From an uncultured Draconibacterium sp. (GTDB lineage Bacteria; Bacteroidota; Bacteroidia; Bacteroidales; Prolixibacteraceae): a stretch of DNA of 64,000 nucleotides. Shown piece by piece: positions 34,792 through 42,650 of this stretch. Numbering within the stretch: the first letter of the stretch is position 1; the number at the start of each line of letters is the position of its first letter. Below the pieces are notes generated by a model. It saw only the letters and a list, made by a program, of their open reading frames with translations, did not search any database and had not been told where the DNA came from. The position numbers were made by a program, and so were the translations under genes. The stretch lies in the NCBI RefSeq assembly GCF_963677565.1, contig NZ_OY781981.1, positions 2,157,001 to 2,221,000 of the forward strand. Direction: 5' to 3'.

Positions 34792-35676
34792 ATGAAAAAC
34801 CCGATAAAACTCAGAAGAATTGATTTAGCTGTATTATTTGTTTTGCTATCAGGATTGTTTTTGCTTCCGGCATGCGACGATGAGGACGAACTTGTTGGAG
34901 AACCAACAGCTTGTTTCGAATATACTATCGTAGACAGTAATAATGGCACGATTCAGTTTTATAACTGTTCGGAGAACGCCAGCAGCTATTTATGGGATTT
35001 TGGCGGAGGGCAAACGTCAACAAAAAAACAACCCAATCATGTGTTTAGCGGCGAATCTCCATTTTATGTTACGCTGATAGCCTACAACGACTACGAAACT
35101 GATACAATATCTCAGCTAGTTTATACGAATCAGATGGTAGTTTACAAACCCAACATTTATATATATCCGGAAGAGGAACTGGATATGTGTTTAACTATTT
35201 CGTTTCCGCTGGGTGGCGAAATAACACAATCGATACCCGAATACGGAAAACAATGGTGTGTAAGGGTCGATACTGACGGAAAAATAAATGATCAGTACAA
35301 TTTTCTTTTTTACGAGAGCCGTCAACCTGATATTTTTCAATACGAAAAGGGATGGTGTGTTGAGCAGTCGGAGTTAACAACCTTTTTTGAAACTAACCTG
35401 GCAGCCTGGAATTTTTCTTCGGCTGAAATAGCAGATTTCCTGGAATACTGGATACCCTTATTAAACGAAAACGATTATTACCTGGTTTATCCCCAAACAA
35501 ACGAAATTATTGACCGGGCAATAGCATTTGATTTCTCGGTATCGCCTGATAATATAAACCGCTTGTTTTATGGCTTTGAAGGAAGGGATGAGTTTATCGT
35601 GCTCGAAGAATCGGAAGTGGCTCCTTTTGAGCGAAATGGTTTTACAGTAATGGAATGGGGTGGGTTTTGGAAATAA
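34792..35676 (+). CDS. Lipoprotein with PKD domain fused to a KPNIYIYP-type domain
   Basis: The 294-residue protein has a lipoprotein signal (LLPAC, Cys about 28). Residues about 38-115 form a PKD domain (CFEYTIVDSNNGTIQFYNCSENASSYLWDFGGGQTSTKKQPNHVF). The remaining 180 residues begin KPNIYIYPEEE and continue with CVRVDTDGKINDQYNFLFYE, FLEYWIPLLNENDYYLVYPQ and GFTVMEWGGFWK. I recognise this as a widespread domain of unknown function that usually stands alone in lipoproteins; fusion to PKD places it at the cell surface. Confidence 0.65.
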   Translation: MKNPIKLRRIDLAVLFVLLSGLFLLPACDDEDELVGEPTACFEYTIVDSNNGTIQFYNCSENASSYLWDFGGGQTSTKKQPNHVFSGESPFYVTLIAYNDYETDTISQLVYTNQMVVYKPNIYIYPEEELDMCLTISFPLGGEITQSIPEYGKQWCVRVDTDGKINDQYNFLFYESRQPDIFQYEKGWCVEQSELTTFFETNLAAWNFSSAEIADFLEYWIPLLNENDYYLVYPQTNEIIDRAIAFDFSVSPDNINRLFYGFEGRDEFIVLEESEVAPFERNGFTVMEWGGFWK

Positions 35677-35749
35677 TTACCTTGTAATGGGTTGATTAAA
35701 TGCATGTAGGGTGATATGTGCGAACTGCACTTCAATAGCTCGGAACTAT

Positions 35750-36139
35750 TTATTCTAGCAGTTGTCGGCCTTTTAACAAGGTAAGCATAGCCAAAGCAGA
35801 TGTCAGTATAAATAAATAGGAAGCGATAACTCCGATAAAGAAAAACAGTGCTTCTTCAGTTCCGGTTTTGGCAGATACAACATTGTGCAGTATTACACCC
35901 ACAATGGCAACCGGGAACGTTATTATTACAATTGTCCTGAGTTTTTTCAATCTTTTCAGAAGCTTCTCTGTCAATTCTGGTTCCAATTTGTCGCTGAACA
36001 GTGGTTGTTTTTTCCACACCACTACTGCCAGGTAAGCCCAAAATGCAATAGAAATAATTGTTCCGAATGGAAATGCCATTAAAATCAGGATAACTATTCC
36101 CAGTCCAACTAATAATCCTTGTAATAGCTTTTTATTCAT
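35750..36139 (-). CDS. Small membrane protein of unknown function
   Basis: The 129-residue protein has four likely helices: two at the N-terminus (about 7-45) and two at the C-terminus (about 70-88 and 98-122), separated by a basic amphipathic stretch (KLEPELTEKLLKRLKKLR). No family is recognised. It follows another small membrane protein gene (36183-36626) by 43 bp, probably in one transcript. Confidence 0.5.
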   Translation of the reverse strand: MNKKLLQGLLVGLGIVILILMAFPFGTIISIAFWAYLAVVVWKKQPLFSDKLEPELTEKLLKRLKKLRTIVIITFPVAIVGVILHNVVSAKTGTEEALFFFIGVIASYLFILTSALAMLTLLKGRQLLE

Positions 36140-36182
36140 ATTTTTCTATTAAAACACAATCCTAATCTGTCACCCTCAATTT

Positions 36183-36626
36183 TTATTGGGAGTGGTGTGG
36201 TTTAATTAATTTTTTTGGTCTGAAATAAGCTGCAATAAAAGTTATAACAGCTGCAGCTAATTCGAGAAATACACTTGCAAACATTAGAATGGAGATGTAA
36301 ATCACATCCTTGTTATCCCAGAATGCAACGGCACCATCGGTATAGATTAATGCAAATAGAATCAGAAATCCGCCGATAACGTAGTAACTTCCCGTTCTTC
36401 TGTCGCCATACCGCCTGATTCTTCGAACGATTAACAGGTAGCCAACAAATAACGGCAGACGAATCAGTACTGCCAACGACATGCCAATAAGCGCGCCGAT
36501 ATTGTTGGTATTTAGTAATGTTTTCGTATAAATTGCGGGCGATATAATGATCATCAATAAAATGGAAAGCAATAAAATCCCGGCTGCGATAATCAATAAT
36601 CGTTCATGCTTTTGCAATGTTTTCAT
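36183..36626 (-). CDS. Four-helix membrane protein of unknown function
   Basis: The 147-residue protein has four hydrophobic segments (about 12-30, 45-65, 80-100, 108-133) and a basic C-terminus (YFRPKKLIKPHHSQ). No catalytic motif or recognised family. It pairs with the downstream small membrane protein gene. Confidence 0.5.
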   Translation of the reverse strand: MKTLQKHERLLIIAAGILLLSILLMIIISPAIYTKTLLNTNNIGALIGMSLAVLIRLPLFVGYLLIVRRIRRYGDRRTGSYYVIGGFLILFALIYTDGAVAFWDNKDVIYISILMFASVFLELAAAVITFIAAYFRPKKLIKPHHSQ

Positions 36627-36809
36627 GATTTCTGGTTTTTAAGTTACAAAGTCACTAACCTGCATGTAATCACATATTTTTTTACAAAGGATTATAGAAA
36701 AGGTTACAAAAGCTGTTTTGAGGAATGGTAAATAAAGTTGTTCGCTAAAATGATTAATGAGTGCCGGGCATATTTTCATTGCTAACGCCAATTTTCATAT
36801 ATTGTTGGT

Positions 36810-37196
36810 ATGAACCCGATCAGCCCGGAAAATATACACGATAAATATGCACCGTACTGGGCCATCGCACTTGTTGTATTGGCAGGAATGGGACTGGCAA
36901 CAGTATGGATCGATTTGGGTGCATTCTGGAAAGGTTATGTGCTGGATATGGCAGGGCCGGCCTGGAATTATATTCTGTTTCGCGGACTTTTTACCTCCTA
37001 CACGAATAATGCATGGACACGTTTTTTCACCCCTAAACGAACGTTGATCATTTTTCTGCTGGTTTGTTTTTGCATTGAAACTATGCAGCTTTTTAATGTT
37101 TACGATGCTACATTCGACACATGGGATTTACTGGCTTATGTTTCCATTCTTGTTCCCTTATTTCTTATTGACCTAAAACTAAATGTAAAAGGTTGA
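36810..37196 (+). CDS. Small VanZ/DUF2809-like membrane protein
   Basis: The 128-residue protein has four hydrophobic segments. The last pair holds FCIETMQLFNVYDATFDTWDLLAYVSILVPLFLID, which resembles the E..Q....R..D..D...N pattern of VanZ-like proteins (also DUF2809) with Asn replaced. VanZ-like proteins are membrane proteins of mostly unknown role. The match is weak, so only the membrane location is secure. Confidence 0.45.
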   Translation: MNPISPENIHDKYAPYWAIALVVLAGMGLATVWIDLGAFWKGYVLDMAGPAWNYILFRGLFTSYTNNAWTRFFTPKRTLIIFLLVCFCIETMQLFNVYDATFDTWDLLAYVSILVPLFLIDLKLNVKG

Positions 37197-37318
37197 AACA
37201 GATTGATAAGACAGTAAAATCAGCGTCATTATCGTTTCTGTTCATATCGGCTGTTAATCTCTGCTATTTATTCCAGCATTACTTTCGTATGGATGCAGTG
37301 CAGCTTTTAGTAAACTCA

Positions 37319-38629
37319 TTAAATAAGCGAAACGCGCACTTTTTTGTTCTTCAGTTTCGTGTTGCTGACTGCCTGAATAACCCGCTCAACTTTATCCGAT
37401 TGAACGGCTACAAAAGCGCAGTCGTGTTTTAATTCTATCACGCCCAATTCATCTTTGCTGAGTTTACCTTGTTTAAAAAATAATCCGGCAATGTCGCCTT
37501 TCGAAATTTTATCTTTTCGTCCGCCCGAAACAAAAAGTGTTTCCCAGCCGGATGTGGCGGGGGCGGGTGCTTCTGTCAGTTCCTCAATTTTGGTTGGTTG
37601 AATAAATTCAGGGTAATCTTCGCCTTCCCATTTTAAAATATAGGCGGTTCCTTCGCTGTGCATTCGAGCTGTTCGCCCGTTGCGGTGGGTAAATTCCTGA
37701 AACCGTAATGGAAGATGGTAGTGCAGAATAAATTTTAACTCCGGAATATCTAATCCCCGCGCAGCCAGGTCGGTTGCTACAATTAAGCGGTGCGTTCCGT
37801 TACGGAATTTAATGAGTACCCGCTCGCGGTCGGTCTGTTCCATTCCGCCATAAAAAGTACCGTGTGTAATTCCTTTTTCAGTAAGATAAGTGCTAACCCG
37901 ATCAATCGATTCTTTAAAATTGCAAAAGATAATGCCGGGTTGGTTTCCCAAATGGCACAATGCTTTTACCAATGTTTCCAGTTTATCTTTTTCGGGCGAA
38001 ACAATTGTTTTTATTTCCAGTTCCGGAATCTCATCTTTCAGGTAATTAACACTAAGCGGATTTTTAAAATTCAGGAACTCCGGTATGCGAACACGATGAG
38101 TCGCCGAGGTAAGAATCTTTTTCTCTACTTCGGGAAGAAAAGAAACGATGTCTTGCATGTCTTTTTCAAAACCAACTTCCAGCGATTTGTCAAATTCATC
38201 AAGAACCAGGGTTTTTATTTTGTGCGTATAAAACGTTTCACGGCGCATGTGGTCGGCAATTCTACCCGGCGTTCCAATTAAAATAGCCGGTGGCCGGTTT
38301 AAATCAATCCTGTCTTTACTAAAATTTCGTCCGCCGTAAAAAGCATTGCATTTGTAACCGGTCCCCATGTCGCGGGTAACCTGCTCAATTTGTATGGCCA
38401 GTTCGCGCGAAGGAACCAAAATAAGCACCTGCACAAATTCGCAATCCGGATCGAGTTCGGCCACAATGGGCAACATAAAAGCCAGGGTTTTTCCTGTTCC
38501 GGTTGGCGAAAGTAATATGGTGTTATCGGCTTTATGAATGGCAAGTTTTGCTTCTTGCTGCATGGGATTCAGCTTCTCAATATTTAGTTTGCTGAGAATA
38601 TTTTTCTGGTTCTTCTTTTTTCCTGACAT
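37319..38629 (-). CDS. DEAD-box RNA helicase, DbpA-like
   Basis: The 436-residue protein has the helicase core: Walker A TGTGKT (43-48), Ia PSRELA, GTPGR (119-123), DEFD (144-147) in place of DEAD, SAT (175-177), ATDLAARGLD and HRNGRTAR (314-321). The last 70 residues (WETLFVSGGRKDKISKGDIAGLF...KVRVSLI) match the DbpA RNA-binding domain, which in E. coli targets 23S rRNA helix 92 in large-subunit assembly. The DEFD variant keeps the Mg-binding acids. Stand-alone gene, convergent with the VanZ-like gene. Confidence 0.85.
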   Translation of the reverse strand: MSGKKKNQKNILSKLNIEKLNPMQQEAKLAIHKADNTILLSPTGTGKTLAFMLPIVAELDPDCEFVQVLILVPSRELAIQIEQVTRDMGTGYKCNAFYGGRNFSKDRIDLNRPPAILIGTPGRIADHMRRETFYTHKIKTLVLDEFDKSLEVGFEKDMQDIVSFLPEVEKKILTSATHRVRIPEFLNFKNPLSVNYLKDEIPELEIKTIVSPEKDKLETLVKALCHLGNQPGIIFCNFKESIDRVSTYLTEKGITHGTFYGGMEQTDRERVLIKFRNGTHRLIVATDLAARGLDIPELKFILHYHLPLRFQEFTHRNGRTARMHSEGTAYILKWEGEDYPEFIQPTKIEELTEAPAPATSGWETLFVSGGRKDKISKGDIAGLFFKQGKLSKDELGVIELKHDCAFVAVQSDKVERVIQAVSNTKLKNKKVRVSLI

Positions 38630-38729
38630 GCCGCAAAGGTAAACTTAATTCGTTGAGTTTGTTAGAATAGAAATTTAACGGCTTCTAATTTAACAGGAAC
38701 TACTAAAATCCGTGAAATCGGCGTTCCAT

Positions 38730-39386
38730 TCATGTAGTCCATTTCCCCTGTAAAGTGTCGCCCTGCAACGCTTTTTCCAGCATCTTCAAAAATTCTTTTC
38801 GAGGAATAGGTTTGGCTCCTAAACTGGCCAGGTGGTCGGTAGGCTGCTGTGCATCGATAAAGGCAAAATTGTTTTTCAGGGCAAACTGCACGAGGTGGTA
38901 AAAAGCAAATTTGCTGGCATCAGTTTTGGTAAAAAACATCGACTCGCCAAAAAAACAATTTCCCAGCGAAATGCCGTATAGTCCGCCGACCAGTTCGCCT
39001 TCAAAATACGTTTCGAAGGAATGTGCGTAACCCAGCTTATGCAATTGAATATAACCGTCGATAATGTCGTCGGTAATCCAGGTTTCATCTTCGCGGCTCC
39101 GTTTTACTTTGCTGCAATGCGTGATCACTTCCCGGAAAGCAGTGTCAACGCGCAGTTCAAAAATCCCTTTGTTGATGACCTGCCGCAGACTTTTCTTTAG
39201 TTTAAAATCTTCCGGCAATAGCACCATCCGCGGGTTGGGCGACCACCATAAAATGGGTTCGCCCTCGCAAAACCAAGGAAAAATTCCCTGGCAATAAGCC
39301 GATAGCAAAAACTCGGGATTGAGTTCTCCTCCTTGCGCCAGTAATCCATCATCGTCTGCCTGGTTCGGATCGGGAAATTGTATCAT
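38730..39386 (-). CDS. aat: Leucyl/phenylalanyl-tRNA--protein transferase
   Basis: The 218-residue protein has the Aat signatures FPDPNQADDDGLLAQGGELNPEFLLSAYCQGIFPWF, WWSPNPRMVLLP and SLGNCFFGESMFFTKTDASKFAFYHLV. The enzyme adds Leu or Phe from tRNA to N-terminal Arg/Lys of proteins, feeding the N-end rule pathway via ClpS/ClpAP. It starts 115 bp after the aminotransferase gene, beyond that gene's terminator, so it is probably transcribed separately. Confidence 0.92.
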   Translation of the reverse strand: MIQFPDPNQADDDGLLAQGGELNPEFLLSAYCQGIFPWFCEGEPILWWSPNPRMVLLPEDFKLKKSLRQVINKGIFELRVDTAFREVITHCSKVKRSREDETWITDDIIDGYIQLHKLGYAHSFETYFEGELVGGLYGISLGNCFFGESMFFTKTDASKFAFYHLVQFALKNNFAFIDAQQPTDHLASLGAKPIPRKEFLKMLEKALQGDTLQGKWTT

Positions 39387-39452
39387 GGTTGCAAATATAA
39401 AAATTGAACCCGGCCTTTCTTTTCTACCACGGACGTAAATGAAATTTTAGAG

Positions 39453-39496
39453 AAAAAATACTGAGGAAACGAGCGGCGGTCATCCTCAGTATTTTT
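39453..39496 (-). terminator. Terminator of the aminotransferase gene
   Basis: AAAAATACTGAGGA (39454-39467) and TCCTCAGTATTTTT (39483-39496) form a perfect 14-bp stem 5 bp after the stop at 39502, followed on the minus strand by a T-run. Confidence 0.75.
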
Positions 39497-39501
39497 CAGC
39501 T

Positions 39502-40707
39502 TTAGCAAATACTAACCATCATTTTCTCCAGTTCGGAAGCAATAATCTTTATGCCTTTTTCAATAGCAGGTAACTGGGCATTCGAAAAATTCAAACGGAT
39601 GTGTTCCTGTCCGCTTCCTTCAGTATAAAACGAGTTGCCGGGAACAAATACCACTCCTCTTTTCATGGTCTCCTGAACAAGGTCGACCGACGAAACTCCG
39701 GCAGGTAAGGTTAGCCAAATAAACATGCCTCCCGATGGAGTTGTGGAATAAACATCATCAGGGAAAAAGTGATTGATCGCATCCTGCATGGCTTTGTATT
39801 GTTCATGATACTTTTTTCGTACGGACTGCAAATGTTTTTCCAAATCATTATTCGTCAGGTAATGGTGAATGACAAATTGAGTTAAATTGTTCGGGTTTAA
39901 ATCGGTCGACTGTTTGGCCTTGTCGAAATGGGGAACAAGCTCGTCGGGTAAAATTACCCAGCCATTGCGCAAACCCGGTGCAATCATTTTCGAAAACGAT
40001 CCGGTCCATGCTACATTATTGTTGGCATATTTTTTTACCGGAGCAGGAAAATTATTCTCGAAATAAATTTCATTGTACGGATCATCTTCAATCAGAAATT
40101 TGTCGTAACATTTTAAAAGTTCGGCCAAATGTTTGCGTTTTGCATCAGAGTAACTAATGCCGGAAGGATTTTGAGCGTTGGGTACGGCATACATTAATTT
40201 CACATCTTCTTTCCAGAACCAATCTTCCACTTGCGAAAGATTAGCACCGTCTTCTTCCAAATCCACCTCGCAAAATTGCGGGCGATATGCCGATAACGCC
40301 TGGATGGCTCCCAAATAGCTGGGTTTTTCTATTACCACTCCATCGCCCTGGTTTATAAACAGACGGGCCAAAATGTCAATGGCTTGTTGCGATCCATTTG
40401 TGATAATTATCTGTTCAGGTGAGATTTTCATGTCGTACTTGTCGGCATATCGTTTGGCAATCCATTGGCGAAGCGGGTAATAGCCCATCGAACCTGCATA
40501 CTGTAGAATGTTTCCTGCAGATTCTTGCAATACTGCATTGGCCGATTTACGAATTTCATTAGCCGGGAATAAATCGGGATTTGGCAGTCCGCCGGCAAAT
40601 GAAATAAACTGGTTGTTTTCAGCAACATTCAAAATACTTCGAACAAACGATGGGGGAATGTTGCGGTAATTCTCCGATAACTTTTTTTCAAATGATGGTT
40701 TTTCCAT
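39502..40707 (-). CDS. PLP-dependent class I aminotransferase under branched-chain-type attenuation
   Basis: The 401-residue fold-type I aminotransferase resembles LysN/2-aminoadipate and MocR-C-terminal-like enzymes: ISFAGGLPNPDLFP at 35-48, NGSQQAIDILAR, PNAQNPSG, IEDDPYNEIYF and the PLP lysine Lys240 in SGSFSKMIAPGLRNGW-type context (TGSFSK). Such enzymes act on aminoadipate, branched-chain or aromatic amino acids with 2-oxoglutarate or pyruvate. The leader upstream (40735-41018) encodes two Ile/Leu/Val/Ala-rich peptides, each ahead of a terminator. That argues, by inference, for a role in Val/Leu/Ile or Ala metabolism. It is apparently a single-gene transcript ending at the terminator at 39453. 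Confidence 0.85.
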   Translation of the reverse strand: MEKPSFEKKLSENYRNIPPSFVRSILNVAENNQFISFAGGLPNPDLFPANEIRKSANAVLQESAGNILQYAGSMGYYPLRQWIAKRYADKYDMKISPEQIIITNGSQQAIDILARLFINQGDGVVIEKPSYLGAIQALSAYRPQFCEVDLEEDGANLSQVEDWFWKEDVKLMYAVPNAQNPSGISYSDAKRKHLAELLKCYDKFLIEDDPYNEIYFENNFPAPVKKYANNNVAWTGSFSKMIAPGLRNGWVILPDELVPHFDKAKQSTDLNPNNLTQFVIHHYLTNNDLEKHLQSVRKKYHEQYKAMQDAINHFFPDDVYSTTPSGGMFIWLTLPAGVSSVDLVQETMKRGVVFVPGNSFYTEGSGQEHIRLNFSNAQLPAIEKGIKIIASELEKMMVSIC

Positions 40708-40734
40708 GTTTTAATATTTTAAGGTTGATTCAAA

Positions 40735-40776
40735 TCAAAAAAAAGCCCTTTCCCGGTTTTACGCAGGAAAGGGCTT
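40735..40776 (-). terminator. Attenuator terminator 2 upstream of the aminotransferase
   Basis: On the minus strand AAGCCCTTTCC and GGAAAGGGCTT (plus 40766-40776 and 40743-40753) form an 11-bp stem followed by eight T. It stands between leader peptide 2 and the aminotransferase ATG, so read-through is needed for expression. Confidence 0.85.
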
Positions 40777-40800
40777 CGTTGAGGCAATAGCAACCTTGTC

Positions 40801-40893
40801 CTACGTGGGTGAATTCACTAGGATAATGACTGCCGCTGCCGCAATATTTATATGTGTTGTTCTCAAACTATTCGTCGTTTTATTTTCAATCAT
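40801..40893 (-). CDS. Leader peptide 2 (30 residues, Ile/Ala/Val/Leu-rich)
   Basis: From the ATG at 40893 to TAG at 40801 the frame encodes 30 residues containing INIAAAAVIILVN, a dense run of Ala, Val, Ile and Leu codons. The ATG begins right after the T-run of attenuator terminator 1. The stop is 24 bp before the stem of terminator 2. The segment CCTAGTG...CACGTAGG spanning the stop can form a competing hairpin, as expected for ribosome-position-dependent attenuation. Confidence 0.7.
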   Translation of the reverse strand: MIENKTTNSLRTTHINIAAAAVIILVNSPT

Positions 40894-40929
40894 CAAAAAA
40901 AAGGCCATTCCCGTAAGAGAATGGCCTTT
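40894..40929 (-). terminator. Attenuator terminator 1
   Basis: AAAGGCCATTC and GAATGGCCTTT (40919-40929 and 40900-40910 on plus) form a perfect 11-bp stem with an 8-nt loop followed by eight T on the minus strand. It lies between leader peptides 1 and 2. Confidence 0.85.
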
Positions 40930-40958
40930 GATAAATATCCTTGTAATCCATACTCTTG

Positions 40959-41018
40959 TCAGGCTATCGCTAATGCGACAACTGCTGCGAGAATAATATG
41001 GATTGCATTTTTCAACAT
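40959..41018 (-). CDS. Leader peptide 1 (MLKNAIHIILAAVVALAIA)
   Basis: The 19-residue frame from ATG 41018 to TGA 40959 has four Ile, three Leu, two Val and six Ala codons. Its codons AATCCATATTATTCTC can pair with GAGTATGGATT just after the stop (1:2 pairing), while AGTATGG there can instead pair with CCATTCT in the terminator stem (2:3 antiterminator). This is the layout of classical ilv-type attenuators. No Bacteroidota promoter upstream was certain. Confidence 0.75.
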   Translation of the reverse strand: MLKNAIHIILAAVVALAIA

Positions 41019-41215
41019 CTGTAAACAAAGAAAGTAATTATTTCTTATGGTGGGTGTCCTGTCTCTGGTTTGTTAACTTAATTTAAATTGCAGCTGATTT
41101 CTATAAAAGAACATTATTGAAACGCGGTGGTATGCTTCAAATCTCTTTAACGTATTTCGTATCAGTCCTTATTATTTTCTTACGCTGATAAATTTATGGC
41201 ACAAAATAATTTTAA

Positions 41216-41223
41216 TACTTTTG
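41216..41223 (+). promoter_or_regulatory. Candidate -7 element for the DUF4831 gene
   Basis: TACTTTTG matches the Bacteroidota -7 consensus TAnnTTTG and ends 25 bp before the ATG at 41249. A clear -33 TTTG at the usual distance was not found. Confidence 0.4.
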
Positions 41224-41248
41224 GGTTTTACAAAAAACAATTTGAACA

Positions 41249-42361
41249 ATGAGATATCTTATAGTGATTATTGCTGTACTACTGGTAATTCCAACATTTG
41301 GACAGCGCAAAAAGAAAGATGATGAAGTTGGTGTTGTTCCAACGTATGTAGAGGGTATTCCGTATACTTTGCCTCGTACCGGAATTAAGATTCACGTAAA
41401 AGCAGTTTGCGAAAAATTTGTACCGGGGCCATATGCAGCTTATGCCGAGCAACTATTGGGTATAAAAAATGCAAAAACACGTGCTACCAGCAATTGGACA
41501 ATTACTGATGTGGAAATGGGAACTTTTGCAGAACCCGATCCAGAACAGGTACATAAAGCCTGGGGTGAAGTTGCAGCTTTGTTAAACCTTACACCAAACG
41601 GATGTTTGGCGGGTATAAATGCCGGGAGTATGACATTGCCTGCGTATGCACAAGTTGCTTCGAACAGCGGTTTGCAAAAACCTGATTTCGATGATGGTTT
41701 TTCGTTCGACTATTTAACCGACAGGCCAAGCTATTATCCGGGCGACTCGACAAATAATTTCAGACCAACAAAAGTGAGTATGGAGCAAAAAGCTGCTGAG
41801 GCTGCTCAACGTATTCTCGATTGCCGCATGAACCAGTACGACATGGCTGCACTGATGATGGATGGGGAACATCCTGACGGCAAGGCTTATGAAGTAAGTA
41901 TGAAAGAGCTGAAAGAGATTGAAAAAGATTATATCCAGCTTTTTGTTGGTCGAACCACCTACAAAAAGCAAAATTACAGTGTTGATTATGTTCCCGGATC
42001 GACTGTAAAAAGCGGACAGGTTGTTTTTCGCGTTTCCGACGACAAAGGAATTGTTCCGGCAACCGATCTTTCGGGCAAACCGGTAATGATGGAGTTTGAG
42101 CGTGTGGAAGAATTGAATCAGAAACTGTCAGCACAGACTTCATCAGAAAATCCTGATGCAGGTGCTTCCGGTATTTATTTTCGTTTGCCGGGTGTGGCTA
42201 CCGTTCGTTTAATTTACGAAATGAATGAGCTGGCATCAGCACGTTTAAGTATTGCCCAGTTTGGTGTTGTTGCACCTTTCCCTGAAGACTTTTTAGGTGG
42301 TGATTATGCTGTTGAATTGCATCCTGAAACAGGGGCGATAAAATCTGTACAATTAAAATAA
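41249..42361 (+). CDS. DUF4831 family exported protein
   Basis: The 370-residue protein has a signal peptide ending FGQ (residue 19), then a basic-acidic linker (RKKKDDE). The body matches DUF4831: PRTGIKIHVKAVCEKFVPGPYAAYAEQLLGI, TRATSNWTITDVEMGTFAEPDPEQ, and RTTYKKQNYSVDYVPGS. The family is restricted mainly to Bacteroidota and has no known function. It diverges from the attenuated aminotransferase transcript and ends at a strong terminator. Confidence 0.85.
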   Translation: MRYLIVIIAVLLVIPTFGQRKKKDDEVGVVPTYVEGIPYTLPRTGIKIHVKAVCEKFVPGPYAAYAEQLLGIKNAKTRATSNWTITDVEMGTFAEPDPEQVHKAWGEVAALLNLTPNGCLAGINAGSMTLPAYAQVASNSGLQKPDFDDGFSFDYLTDRPSYYPGDSTNNFRPTKVSMEQKAAEAAQRILDCRMNQYDMAALMMDGEHPDGKAYEVSMKELKEIEKDYIQLFVGRTTYKKQNYSVDYVPGSTVKSGQVVFRVSDDKGIVPATDLSGKPVMMEFERVEELNQKLSAQTSSENPDAGASGIYFRLPGVATVRLIYEMNELASARLSIAQFGVVAPFPEDFLGGDYAVELHPETGAIKSVQLK

Positions 42362-42384
42362 AGCTGCAAATTATAAGTATTAAG

Positions 42385-42412
42385 AGCCCGGTGAATGCCG
42401 GGCTTTTTTTTT
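42385..42412 (+). terminator. Terminator of the DUF4831 gene
   Basis: AGCCCGG-tgaatg-CCGGGCT followed by nine T, 24 bp after the stop at 42361. Confidence 0.9.
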
Positions 42413-42597
42413 GAAAGTCACTTTGGTAAAAACAAAAAAGTTCAAGCAAAGTAGATCACTAAGTTTTCGCAAAGCACGCAAAACAGATTCTATACCTTTA
42501 CGAATTTTGCGCTTCTTCTTTTCTTTGCGTGAAACGATAGTGATAAAAAGAATACACTCTCGGGAGTTTTTTTTTCCTATTTGAAATCGATTAAGGC

Positions 42598-42629
42598 AAA
42601 AAAAATACCCGACTTTAAAAAGCCGGGTA
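42598..42629 (-). terminator. Terminator of the POT transporter gene
   Basis: On the minus strand TACCCGGC and GTCGGGTA arms (42606-42613 and 42622-42629) close a short A/T loop and run into eight T. It lies 22 bp after the stop at 42651. Confidence 0.8.
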
Positions 42630-42650
42630 CTTCCAATATTTTCAAATATC

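Noticed and set aside
40801..41028. A single 75-codon frame covering the aminotransferase leader
   Set aside because: It runs through the first terminator hairpin; the short Ile/Val/Leu/Ala-rich frames placed before each terminator explain the region better.
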